A stretch of DNA of 64,000 nt. Origin: Paenibacillus sp. PAMC 26794 (GTDB lineage: Bacteria; Bacillota; Bacilli; Paenibacillales; Paenibacillaceae). Below the pieces are notes generated by a model. The model saw nothing but the letters and a program-made list of their open reading frames with translations. It did not search any database and was not told the DNA's origin. This document shows positions 1 through 8,197 of the stretch, in pieces; positions within the stretch are counted from its first letter, which is position 1; the number at the start of each line of letters is the position of its first letter. The stretch covers positions 60,870 through 124,869 of the forward strand of contig NZ_ANHX01000079.1 in the NCBI RefSeq assembly GCF_000316035.1. Reading direction: 5' to 3'. Position numbers and translations under genes: made by a program.

Positions 1-407
1 CCGACCCAGCCGAACGTAGCCATGAGTACGAAGGAAGGCACCAGCGACAGCTGGGAAGGAACCATCATGGTGGCGAGCAGCAGGATGAAGAGCCACTTTT
101 TGCCCGGAAATTCAAACTTCGCGAACGCAAACCCCGCCAGTGAGTCAAAAAACAGTACCAGAATAGTCAAAAGGCCCGACACAAACAACGTATTCAGAAA
201 GGCGCCCCAGAAATCAATCTGCTGCAACACCCGCGTAATATTATTCCACAGTTCACCGCCGAACCAGAGCTGGGGCGGGAACTTGTAGATATCGGACGTT
301 GTCCGGGTGGACATTACAATCAGCCAATAGAACGGGAACATGGATATGAGCATGCCCCCGATAAGACCGGTATACAACACCAGCGATTTGAGGTGTTTGG
401 TCGCCAT
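1..407 (-). CDS. Carbohydrate ABC transporter permease, MalG type (3' end outside window)
   Basis: Membrane permease of a CUT1-type sugar importer; only the first 135 codons lie in the window and the gene continues past its left edge. Translated from an ATG at 407 it opens with MATKHLKSLVLYTGLIG, a first membrane helix, then the WLIVMSTRTTSDIYKFPP extracellular stretch typical of MalG/UgpE proteins and the start of the transmembrane core (FAKFEFPGKKWLFILLLATM). An AGGGGGAG ribosome site lies just upstream. It follows the MalF-type gene by 20 bases on the same strand, so the two are almost certainly one operon with the binding protein at 1423-2697. Substrate unknown. Confidence 0.9.
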   Translation of the reverse strand, partial: MATKHLKSLVLYTGLIGGMLISMFPFYWLIVMSTRTTSDIYKFPPQLWFGGELWNNITRVLQQIDFWGAFLNTLFVSGLLTILVLFFDSLAGFAFAKFEFPGKKWLFILLLATMMVPSQLSLVPSFVLMATFGWV

Positions 408-427
408 GTGCGCTCCCCCTTATCACA

Positions 428-1378
428 TCAGGATGATTTGCCTTGAACAAGCTTCCAGTTCACAATCGAGAACAGGGCGATAATGAGGAACATGCCCCAA
501 CCAACGGCAGCGCCATATCCGAAGTAATTGTTAATGAAGGATTCACGGTAGAGGTACAATACAATCGTCATGCCTGCTGCACCAGCGCCACCATCATTAC
601 CTACCAATACTTGTGGCTCAGTGAACAGCTGCATACCGCCGATGGTTGATGTAATGACCGTAAACAGGATCACAGGACGCAGCATCGGAATTGTAATTCG
701 GAAAAAGGACTGTATCGCTGATGCGCCGTCAATTTTGGCCGCTTCGTATAATGTCTGCGGGATACTTTGAAGTCCGGCTAGATAGATGACGGCATTATAT
801 CCGGTCCAGCGCCAGACTACCATGGAGGAGATTGCGACTTTGATGCCCCATGGTGCATTAAGCCACTCCACAACCGGTAGCCCGACCGACTGCAACAGAT
901 AATTGAGAAAGCCATAATTGTTGGCAAATAAGGCACCGAAGATAATGGCTACCGCCACGATGGATGTGACATTTGGCAGGAAATAACCGACCCGAAATAA
1001 TGTACGGAACTTCACAAATGGTGCATGCAGCAGAAAGGCAATAATCAGGGCAAAGAAGAGCATTGGAATCGTCGAATAGATCCAGATCATGAACGTGTTA
1101 CCCACGGCTTGCCAGAACTCGGCATCGGTCAGCATGTATTTGAAATTGTTGAGTCCGTTAAACGTCATGACACCGATGCCATCCCATTTATGAAAAGCCA
1201 GATAGAGTGAGAACCCAATCGGGAACAGGCCAAATACCGCGAACAGAATATAAAACGGCGATATCGCAACATAAAGTGCACGATGCTCCCACATTCTGGC
1301 CCACAGTGACTTCTGCCGATCCAGATCAGGTCTTGCATTTCCGGGATCGGGAGTAAGACGAGGTTCAGTTACAGCCAT
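428..1378 (-). CDS. Sugar ABC transporter permease, MalF/UgpA type
   Basis: Inner permease subunit of a sugar importer, 316 residues, with six predicted membrane helices starting with the segment around residue 40 (LYVAISPFYILFAVFGLFP). The cytoplasmic EAA loop that contacts the ATPase is visible as EAAKIDGASAIQSFFRI. The start ATG at 1378 has a GGAGG site seven bases upstream. It lies between the solute-binding lipoprotein and the MalG-type permease in one minus-strand operon. No ATPase is present in the visible part; CUT1 importers of Firmicutes commonly share an MsmX-like ATPase encoded elsewhere (family knowledge). Confidence 0.93.
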   Translation of the reverse strand: MAVTEPRLTPDPGNARPDLDRQKSLWARMWEHRALYVAISPFYILFAVFGLFPIGFSLYLAFHKWDGIGVMTFNGLNNFKYMLTDAEFWQAVGNTFMIWIYSTIPMLFFALIIAFLLHAPFVKFRTLFRVGYFLPNVTSIVAVAIIFGALFANNYGFLNYLLQSVGLPVVEWLNAPWGIKVAISSMVVWRWTGYNAVIYLAGLQSIPQTLYEAAKIDGASAIQSFFRITIPMLRPVILFTVITSTIGGMQLFTEPQVLVGNDGGAGAAGMTIVLYLYRESFINNYFGYGAAVGWGMFLIIALFSIVNWKLVQGKSS

Positions 1379-1422
1379 ATGAATTCCTCCTTTGCGGATA
1401 ACGAAACCACACGTTCTTCAGG

Positions 1423-2697
1423 TTAACGCTGCAATTCCCGCTCGACGCGGTGTACCGTATCTGTCCAGACCTGCTGTGGATCGGCATTTTGCTTCGCGAC
1501 ATCATTCAGCCGCCGGGTGATAATGTTGTGTACGGATGGATATCGTTCGCCAAAGAAAGCATCCGGCACATCCTGTGCCGATTCGGCAAATACAGGCCCT
1601 GTCGCCTGTCCACCGAAGAAAGGTTCTTTTTCTTTCATGGCAGGATCATCAAACACACCTGGTGCAGAAGGGAACAGATTCAATGTCTGATATTGCTCCA
1701 GTTGATTTTCGGGACTTTGCAGCCAGCGAACCAGTTCAAAGGCTTCCTGAGGATGCTCACTCGACTTCAGGATGGACAGGAATGATCCCCCGTTGTTGCC
1801 ATCTCCCCCTGGTGCCCGAGCGACCCGCCACTTCCCGGAGGTGTCCGGAGCGGCTTCCTGAAGCACTTGTTTCATCCAGACGGCACCTACAAAAGAGGCG
1901 ATTTCGCCATTATTCATCGCGGCGTTCCAGCTTGGAGTCCAGCCATCTGCATTGGCTAGCAGTCCCTTCTCTTTGAAAGCAACGGCCGTATCCCAGCTCT
2001 TGCCCACAATAGGGGAATCCATGCCGATAAAGGACCCATCCGGCCGGAAATAACGCTCCGCAGACTGCGATATGACTTGATTGTAAACGGTTGCAATATT
2101 GTCAGTTAGAAAAACCTTGCCTCCGAATTTCTCTTTGATCTGTTCTCCGGCGGCTGCATATGCATCCCAGCTGTTGATCTGGCGTGTAACGTCATCGGGA
2201 TCAGATGGCAATCCTGCCTCCTTGAACAGATCTTCTCGGTAGAAGAGGGCTGTTGGCCCCGTATCCATCGGGAACCCGATCATCTGTCCACTTGGCGTAA
2301 CACCTTGCTTCCATTTCCACGGCAGATATTGGTCTTCAATATCTCCTGCACCGAGATCATACAGATTATAGAAACGGTCCTCACTGGGGAATAGCTCCAT
2401 GATCCAGTCGTTCAATGCCACAATGTCTGGTTCACCTGAGCGTGCAGCGAGTGTTGTTTTGAGCTTTGCCTTGAAATCACCGCCGATTTTCTGAGCTGTC
2501 AGTTCGATATTGGGGAACTTTTCCTTAGCCCTGGCAATCAACTTATCATCGATGGAACGGTTCCAGTACCATAATGTAAGCGCTACCTTTTTGTTGCTCG
2601 CTGAATCGTCCTGTCCGGGCCAGATGGAGCATCCGCTTATGAGCAGGACGCAGACCATCAGTATGGCTGTCCAGCATGTTCTTTTCCGGCGGATCAT
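1423..2697 (-). CDS. Sugar ABC transporter solute-binding lipoprotein (family 1)
   Basis: Extracellular binding protein that delivers a carbohydrate to the downstream permeases, 424 residues. The start was set at ATG 2697 because a GAGGGGG site precedes it and the protein then begins with a clear lipoprotein signal, MIRRKRTC followed by a hydrophobic run and lipobox LISGC (lipid-modified Cys 23). An open frame continues upstream to 2871 but lacks a ribosome site. The mature part shows the family 1 features LTLWYWNRSIDDKL, PMDTGPTALFYREDLFKEAG and the late SFLSILKSSEHPQEAFELVR helix. First gene of the minus-strand operon; the palindromic region at 2758-2782 may be its operator. Confidence 0.92.
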   Translation of the reverse strand: MIRRKRTCWTAILMVCVLLISGCSIWPGQDDSASNKKVALTLWYWNRSIDDKLIARAKEKFPNIELTAQKIGGDFKAKLKTTLAARSGEPDIVALNDWIMELFPSEDRFYNLYDLGAGDIEDQYLPWKWKQGVTPSGQMIGFPMDTGPTALFYREDLFKEAGLPSDPDDVTRQINSWDAYAAAGEQIKEKFGGKVFLTDNIATVYNQVISQSAERYFRPDGSFIGMDSPIVGKSWDTAVAFKEKGLLANADGWTPSWNAAMNNGEIASFVGAVWMKQVLQEAAPDTSGKWRVARAPGGDGNNGGSFLSILKSSEHPQEAFELVRWLQSPENQLEQYQTLNLFPSAPGVFDDPAMKEKEPFFGGQATGPVFAESAQDVPDAFFGERYPSVHNIITRRLNDVAKQNADPQQVWTDTVHRVERELQR

Positions 2698-2757
2698 GTG
2701 TATTACCCCCTCATCGTTAAGTTCGAGGCATGAAGTGCGTTGGACTACAACATTAGT

Positions 2758-2782
2758 GTATGAGCAGTTTATAAACTCATAC
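2758..2782. promoter_or_regulatory. Nested palindrome upstream of sugar ABC operon (candidate operator)
   Basis: GTATGAG at 2758-2764 is repeated inverted as CTCATAC at 2776-2782, and a perfect 12-base palindrome AGTTTATAAACT (2766-2777) lies between them. It sits 60-85 bases upstream of the binding-protein start. A repressor or activator site is inferred; the regulator is not in the window. Confidence 0.4.
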
Positions 2783-2862
2783 CCAATATTCTTGAATTGA
2801 AACACAAATCTGTGACAAATGCTACCATAAATTTTATCAGTTACTTTAAAAATAAAAGTTAC

Positions 2863-2947
2863 TTGACACATGATAATTTTTATTTTAAACTAACTTACAT
2901 AAAGTAACTAATGATGATGAAAATAATATAGATACGTACTATATAAT
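2863..2947 (+). promoter_or_regulatory. Promoter/operator region of the GTP cyclohydrolase II-like gene
   Basis: TTGACA at 2863-2868 is followed 17 bases later by TAAACT; a second, better -10 (TATAAT, 2942-2947) lies downstream. Between them is ACTAACTT-N4-AAAGTAAC (2889-2908), close in sequence and layout to the inverted repeat upstream of the DoxX gene at 9833-9857. AGTTAC/AGTAAC half-sites recur at about 2841, 2857 and 2903. An HxlR-type regulator site is inferred. Confidence 0.4.
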
Positions 2948-3020
2948 ATCCAAGTGATCCAAATTCACTCTGGATGCGAATCAATCAACATACAAGTTGG
3001 CCTAAACAGGAGGAACGACA

Positions 3021-3788
3021 ATGATCAATTCACATATTATTCAACTGCTTGCCCCCAAAATCCAGACTTTTCCGAGTGGAAAAGAGTTTATATACCTGGT
3101 GGGACCAATCAAGCTCCCGGTTAACCTCGATGGGGAGACCAAGACATTCCAGTGGTACAGCTGGATGAAATCGGACAAAGCAATGGAGAGCGGAGAGTTA
3201 ATTGAATCCCTTGCTGCTGCTGAACTGGCAGAACGTCAACAATCCAGTGTTCTGGTGTATGGTGACTTTGCTGACGCGCAAGAAGCGCTGATCCGGATGC
3301 ATAGCATCTGTCATACAGGCGACATCTTTGGCAGCAAACGCTGTGATTGCGGCTTCCAATTGGAGCAATCCATGAAAATGATCGCCGCTCACGGAGCAGG
3401 CGCACTGTTCTACCTTGCGAACCATGAAGGCCGTGGCATCGGTCTGTTCAGCAAAGCCATGGCGTACATTTTGCAAGAAGAAGGTCTGGATACGGTAGAT
3501 GCGAACTTGCAGCTCGGATTCACGGACGATGCTCGTAATTATGACGATGCGATTGCTGTGTTGCGTGCACTTCGCTCCGCACCGGTTACCCTGATCACCA
3601 ACAATCCACGGAAGCTGGCTGCCTTGCAGGAAGCGGGATTGAATGTGGGCGGACGTGTACCACTGTGGGGAGATCGCTCTGCCTTCAACGAGAAATATCT
3701 GCAAACGAAAGTGAACCGTTCTGGTCACTTGTCAGAAAATGATGGCTGGGCTGGGGCAGAGACACTGCTTCCGCATGCGCAGGCTTAA
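3021..3788 (+). CDS. GTP cyclohydrolase II-like protein (RibA domain)
   Basis: Predicted to open GTP to 2,5-diamino-6-ribosylamino-pyrimidinone phosphate, the first riboflavin step, or a related reaction. Zinc ligands are visible as Cys97, Cys108 and Cys110 in HSICHTGDIFGSKRCDCG; the catalytic loop is HEGRGIGL (135-142), and Asp170/Arg172 and LITNNPRK match the GTP-binding core. It is 255 residues against about 196 for E. coli RibA, with an extra N-terminal stretch of some 45 residues, and has HEGRG where RibA enzymes have QEGRG. AGGAGG lies eight bases before the ATG. It stands alone, not in a rib operon, so a role in another pterin/purine-derived pathway is possible. Confidence 0.85.
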   Translation: MINSHIIQLLAPKIQTFPSGKEFIYLVGPIKLPVNLDGETKTFQWYSWMKSDKAMESGELIESLAAAELAERQQSSVLVYGDFADAQEALIRMHSICHTGDIFGSKRCDCGFQLEQSMKMIAAHGAGALFYLANHEGRGIGLFSKAMAYILQEEGLDTVDANLQLGFTDDARNYDDAIAVLRALRSAPVTLITNNPRKLAALQEAGLNVGGRVPLWGDRSAFNEKYLQTKVNRSGHLSENDGWAGAETLLPHAQA

Positions 3789-3821
3789 TCCTTATTTATA
3801 GACTTATACGATTAGCTGATT

Positions 3822-3871
3822 AAGCCGTTGTTGTACTCTCCGTTATGGAGAAGTACAGCAGCGGCTTTTTT
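3822..3871 (+). terminator. Intrinsic terminator after the GTP cyclohydrolase II-like gene
   Basis: AAGCCGTTGTTGTACTCTCC pairs with GGAGAAGTACAGCAGCGGCTT and a T-tract follows. It ends about 110 bases before glpP, so it may also act as a leader structure if transcription starts inside the preceding region. Confidence 0.85.
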
Positions 3872-3981
3872 GTATGGATACTAGCATAGCGATCAGGTTT
3901 TCCTGATTCATGGAATGGCTTGCCGTTCCCACAGTGCGGATTATACAATATAGTCATCTGATGAATGCGGGAGGAACCAAG

Positions 3982-4551
3982 GTGCCATTTGAGGGACAAC
4001 GTATATTGCCGGCTGCAAAGAGCATGAAGCAGTTTGAAGCGATGATTGAAGGCCCTTATACCTATGGGGTGATGCTGGAAACCCATATTGCACAGCTTCA
4101 GAGTGTAATGGACGAGGCGCGGCGATATGACAAAAAGATACTTTTGCATGCAGATTTGGTTCAGGGATTGAAAAACGATGAGTATGCGGCAGAGTATCTG
4201 TGTCAGCACATTCGCCCGGCGGGTCTGATCTCTACGCGAGCGAGTGTCATTCAGAAGGCAAAGCAGAAAGGCATTACAGCGATTCAACGTATTTTTCTGC
4301 TGGATACCCATGCACTGGAGAAAAGTTATCTGTTGCTGGCCAAAACTCAACCTGATTATATTGAAGTACTACCTGGCGTCATTCCGCATATTATTGCGGA
4401 AGTATCTGTGCGTACCGGTATCCCTATTATTGCAGGAGGATTGATTCGATCACCGGAAGAGGTTGAACTTGCGCTTGGCGTCGGGGCTACGGCAGTGACC
4501 ACATCCAATGCAGATCTGATCCGACACTTTGAGAAATCGCTTACACCTTAA
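3982..4551 (+). CDS. glpP: Glycerol-3-phosphate-responsive antiterminator GlpP
   Basis: RNA-binding regulator that, with glycerol-3-phosphate, lets transcription pass the terminator in glp leaders. The start is the GTG at 3982, seven bases after GGGAGG; this gives 189 residues, matching B. subtilis GlpP (about 192). Conserved blocks seen: LPAAKSMKQFE, YGVMLETHIAQL, LLHADLVQGLKNDEYAAEYL, RPAGLISTRASVIQKAKQKG, DYIEVLPGVIPHI and GGLIRSPEEVELAL. It lies 28 bases before glpK on the same strand. The probable target is the hairpin at 6374-6425 ahead of glpD. No glpF facilitator gene is found beside it, unlike B. subtilis. Confidence 0.96.
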   Translation: MPFEGQRILPAAKSMKQFEAMIEGPYTYGVMLETHIAQLQSVMDEARRYDKKILLHADLVQGLKNDEYAAEYLCQHIRPAGLISTRASVIQKAKQKGITAIQRIFLLDTHALEKSYLLLAKTQPDYIEVLPGVIPHIIAEVSVRTGIPIIAGGLIRSPEEVELALGVGATAVTTSNADLIRHFEKSLTP

Positions 4552-4579
4552 AAAGAACCCACAACAGGAGGTTATCTGT

Positions 4580-6067
4580 ATGGAAAAATATATATTGGCT
4601 CTGGATCAGGGAACAACAAGCTCCCGAGCTATTCTGTTTAACCGTGGCGGAGAGATTGTGCACATTGCACAGCAGGAATTCCCTCAATATTTCCCCAAAC
4701 CGGGCTGGGTAGAGCAGAATGCTAACGAAATCTGGAGTTCCATTCTTGCCGTGATGGCTTCATGTCTGGCAGAGAGCGGAATCAAACCTGTTCAGATTGC
4801 CGCAATTGGAATTACCAATCAGCGGGAGACGGTTGTGGTATGGGACAAAGAAACAGGCAGACCCATCTATAATGCAGTGGTTTGGCAATCCAGACAGACC
4901 GCAGATATCTGTGAAGAATTGAAGACGCAGGGTCTCGGGGACCTTTTCCGCCGTAAAACAGGATTACTGATCGATCCCTACTTCTCGGGAACAAAGGTGA
5001 AGTGGATTCTGGATCATGTCCCTGGTGCCCGGGAGCGGGCAGAGAAGGGTGAACTGCTGTTTGGCACGATTGATAGCTGGCTGATCTGGAAACTGAGCGG
5101 GGGTACACATGTCACGGATATATCCAATGCCTCACGTACTCTGATCTATAACATCTATGATCTGCAATGGGATGACGAATTGTTGGATATCCTTGACATT
5201 CCCAAGGCCATGCTGCCAGAAGTGCGAGGTTCATCCGAGGTGTATGCACACACAACAGACTATCATTTCTTCGGTCATCGGATTCCGATTGCGGGAGCAG
5301 CGGGAGATCAGCAGGCAGCGATGTTTGGTCAGGGCTGTTACACCAAGGGAAGTATGAAAAATACATATGGTACCGGTTGTTTCATGCTTATGAATACGGG
5401 AGAGAACCCGGTACAATCCAATCACGGACTGATTACAACGATTGCCTGGGGCATGAATGGCAAGGTTGAATATGCGCTCGAAGGCAGCATTTTTGTTGCA
5501 GGTTCAGCGGTTCAGTGGCTGCGTGATGGATTAAGAATGCTTCGCTCTTCAAAAGATAGTGAGGACTACGCCTCACGCGTGCCTTCGACAGACGGCGTTT
5601 ATATGGTGCCTGCATTTGTGGGACTGGGCAGTCCGTATTGGGATAGTGAGGTTAAGGGGGCGGTGTTTGGCCTGACCCGAGGCACGACGAAGGAGCACTT
5701 CATTCGTGCTACGCTGGAGGCGTTGGCGTATCAGACCAAAGATGTACTGGAGGCAATGGAATCCGACTCGGGTATTCCCGTGCATGCTCTGCGTGTGGAT
5801 GGCGGGGCGGCGGCCAATGATTTTCTCATGCAATTCCAGAGTGATATTCTCGGCATTCCTGTCGAACGCCCAACGGTGAATGAAACAACTGCATTGGGTG
5901 CGGCTTACCTGGCAGGGTTGGCGGTTGGATACTGGACGAACGCGGATGAATTGACCGATCATGAAAATACCGAACGTGTCTTCCATCCTGTTATGGCTGA
6001 GGAACAACGGACAGAACTGTATGCAGGCTGGAAGCGTGCAGCGAACGCAGCAATGGCTTTTAAATAA
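4580..6067 (+). CDS. glpK: Glycerol kinase
   Basis: Phosphorylates glycerol to glycerol-3-phosphate with ATP, in the cytoplasm; 495 residues, normal length. Start at ATG 4580 with AGGAGG seven bases upstream. FGGY-kinase blocks are complete: LALDQGTTSSRAILF (phosphate 1), GITNQRETVVVWD, AGAAGDQQAAMFGQGCY, NTYGTGCFMLMNTG and PAFVGLGSPYWDS. His229 in TTDYHFFG corresponds to the histidine that HPr phosphorylates in Gram-positive GlpK (E. casseliflavus His232), so activation by the PTS is expected. Translated from the same transcript as glpP. Confidence 0.98.
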   Translation: MEKYILALDQGTTSSRAILFNRGGEIVHIAQQEFPQYFPKPGWVEQNANEIWSSILAVMASCLAESGIKPVQIAAIGITNQRETVVVWDKETGRPIYNAVVWQSRQTADICEELKTQGLGDLFRRKTGLLIDPYFSGTKVKWILDHVPGARERAEKGELLFGTIDSWLIWKLSGGTHVTDISNASRTLIYNIYDLQWDDELLDILDIPKAMLPEVRGSSEVYAHTTDYHFFGHRIPIAGAAGDQQAAMFGQGCYTKGSMKNTYGTGCFMLMNTGENPVQSNHGLITTIAWGMNGKVEYALEGSIFVAGSAVQWLRDGLRMLRSSKDSEDYASRVPSTDGVYMVPAFVGLGSPYWDSEVKGAVFGLTRGTTKEHFIRATLEALAYQTKDVLEAMESDSGIPVHALRVDGGAAANDFLMQFQSDILGIPVERPTVNETTALGAAYLAGLAVGYWTNADELTDHENTERVFHPVMAEEQRTELYAGWKRAANAAMAFK

Positions 6068-6304
6068 AAGAAATGAAATGAATATTCCTTGGTGTGGGCA
6101 TTTGTACTTTTTAACTAAACATATGTTATAAATGATATTTACTGGTGGAAAATGATGCATGATTTACAGGGTTATTCTTCCTGGATAAGGTGAAATATAT
6201 AGCTACTATAAGGAAAAAAACAAGGTTATTGGATTCATTTGAAATTCCATCCTTTGGCAGGACAAATTTTTGAATTTTTTTTGAATAATGAGCCATTTCA
6301 GGAC

Positions 6305-6333
6305 TTCACGCCGTCAAAAATCTGTGATAGGAT
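6305..6333 (+). promoter_or_regulatory. Candidate glpD promoter
   Basis: TTCACG at 6305-6310 and TAGGAT at 6328-6333 are 17 bases apart and would start a transcript about 35 bases before the leader hairpin at 6374. Match to consensus is moderate; no other promoter in the 400-base glpK-glpD gap looked better. Confidence 0.35.
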
Positions 6334-6373
6334 AAAGGCACAAGTTAATAAAATGATGTCTGGAGATCGGGAG

Positions 6374-6425
6374 GGACCACGTGCCGCTCAGCAATTGCTG
6401 AGCGAATGACGTGGTCCTTTTTTTT
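6374..6425 (+). promoter_or_regulatory. glpD leader terminator hairpin (GlpP antitermination target)
   Basis: GGACCACGT pairs with ACGTGGTCC and encloses an inner stem GCTCAGCAATTGCTGAGC; a long T-tract follows, ending 45 bases before the glpD ATG. In B. subtilis the same arrangement before glpD is read through only when GlpP with glycerol-3-phosphate binds the leader RNA, and glpP is encoded just upstream here. Confidence 0.88.
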
Positions 6426-6470
6426 GTTTTTTTACGGAAAAAATTAAAGAAATCAATGGGAGGTTCAAGA

Positions 6471-8129
6471 ATGACAGAAACGTTCTCGTCAGCACACCGG
6501 ACCGAATATTTGCAAAGCATGACGAATGCACATTTTGACGTATTAATTATTGGCGGCGGGATTACAGGCGCAGGGATTGCACTGGATGCGGCTTCGCGTG
6601 GATTGAAGACAGCGCTTGTAGAAATGCAGGATTTTGCAGCAGGTACATCCAGTCGTTCGACCAAACTTGTCCATGGCGGATTGCGTTATTTGAAGCAATA
6701 TGAAGTGAAGATGGTTGCTGAGGTAGGACGGGAGCGGGCTGTAGTTTATGAGAATGGGCCACATGTGACAACACCGGAACCGATGTTGTTACCGATCTAT
6801 ACGGCTGGCACGTTCGGCCGCTTCAGCACATCCATTGGACTGATGGTGTATGACCGGCTCGCTGGGGTGAAGCGCGGTGAACGACGCCAAATGTTGAATG
6901 CTGGAGCGGTGTCAGACAGTGAACCTTTATTACGCAAACAGGGGTTGTTGGGTGGTGGACTCTATGTGGAGTACCGGACTGATGATGCCAGGCTCACCAT
7001 AGAAGTTATGAAAGAAGCTGTCAAACGTGGGGCACAGGCAGTGAACTACGTCAAGGCGAAAGGTTTCCTGAAGGAGAATGGCAAGATTACAGGTATTGAA
7101 GCCATGGATCAGATCGATGGGCAGACCTATACGCTGAAAGCAAGCAAGGTGATCAACGCTTCCGGTCCATGGGTGGACGGTCTACGGGAATTGGATGGTT
7201 CGCGCCAGGGGAAAACGCTACAGATGACCAAAGGCATTCATTTGGTCTTTGATGGTGAACGATTCCCATTAAGACAGGCCGTCTATTTTGATACACCAGA
7301 TGGTCGAATGGTGTTTGCTGTCCCACGTGATGGTAAAACCTATGTAGGAACAACCGACACCGTATATCAGGATGATCCTGCACACCCGCAAATTTCCGAC
7401 TCGGACCGCGATTATGTGATTGATGCAGTTAATGGCATGTTTCCAGATGTACACATTGGTACCGAGGATGTGGAATCCGGATGGGCGGGTGTACGTCCAC
7501 TAATTCATGAGGAAGGCAAGAATCCTTCCGAAATTTCACGTAAAGATGAAGTCTGGATATCCGAATCCAATCTGATTACGATTGCCGGGGGCAAGTTAAC
7601 CGGATACCGTAAAATGGCCGAGATGGTTGTTGATCTGGTCGCACGCCAGATGGAGCAGGAGAGTGGACATTCCATAGGCCCTTGCGTAACGAAGAAGATG
7701 CCGATTTCCGGCGGTGATGTAGGGGGATCGGCTGGATTTGTATCGTATGCAGAGCGCAAGATCAAGGACGGTGTTGCTCTCGGGCTTGCCCGGCCTGCTG
7801 CGGAGCGGCTGGTCCGCACGTATGGTTCCAATGTGAAGGCACTGTATGAGCGAATGCCTGACCCACGCACCAAGGCTGAGCTTCATGGCATGCCACAGGA
7901 GCTACTGTTGATGTTAAGTTACGCGATTGATGAAGAGATGGCTGTAACCCCGTCTGACTTTTTGGTACGAAGAACAGGTGATTTATTCTTCCGTATTGAT
8001 GAAGTCCGTCGCTATAAAGCAGCGGTTATCTCGTATATGGCTGGTCGTTTGGAATGGTCTGAAGAGCAAGAGGTTAAGCATACACAGGAACTGGATCAGC
8101 TGTTGCTGGAAGCATCCGGCAAAATCTGA
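6471..8129 (+). CDS. glpD: Aerobic glycerol-3-phosphate dehydrogenase
   Basis: FAD-dependent, membrane-associated enzyme that oxidises glycerol-3-phosphate to dihydroxyacetone phosphate and feeds electrons to quinones. Start at ATG 6471 with GGGAGG seven bases upstream; an upstream frame from 6411 lies inside the terminator. 552 residues, as in B. subtilis (about 555). The dinucleotide-binding site is VLIIGGGITGAGIALDAASR, followed by STKLVHGGLRYLKQYE; later blocks are VINASGPWVDGLR, FAVPRDGKTYVGTTDT, GWAGVRPLI and AGGKLTGYRKMAE. A C-terminal DAO_C-type domain follows from about residue 400. Confidence 0.97.
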   Translation: MTETFSSAHRTEYLQSMTNAHFDVLIIGGGITGAGIALDAASRGLKTALVEMQDFAAGTSSRSTKLVHGGLRYLKQYEVKMVAEVGRERAVVYENGPHVTTPEPMLLPIYTAGTFGRFSTSIGLMVYDRLAGVKRGERRQMLNAGAVSDSEPLLRKQGLLGGGLYVEYRTDDARLTIEVMKEAVKRGAQAVNYVKAKGFLKENGKITGIEAMDQIDGQTYTLKASKVINASGPWVDGLRELDGSRQGKTLQMTKGIHLVFDGERFPLRQAVYFDTPDGRMVFAVPRDGKTYVGTTDTVYQDDPAHPQISDSDRDYVIDAVNGMFPDVHIGTEDVESGWAGVRPLIHEEGKNPSEISRKDEVWISESNLITIAGGKLTGYRKMAEMVVDLVARQMEQESGHSIGPCVTKKMPISGGDVGGSAGFVSYAERKIKDGVALGLARPAAERLVRTYGSNVKALYERMPDPRTKAELHGMPQELLLMLSYAIDEEMAVTPSDFLVRRTGDLFFRIDEVRRYKAAVISYMAGRLEWSEEQEVKHTQELDQLLLEASGKI

Positions 8130-8197
8130 GGCAGGATTTCAAGGTCAAGAGTCGAATGGAACATGTAAGCGTGTAACATAGAGAGGGGATTACATCC

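Noticed and set aside
2698..2871. 58-codon extension of the sugar-binding protein
   Set aside because: No ribosome site; it would place 58 residues before a normal lipoprotein signal peptide.
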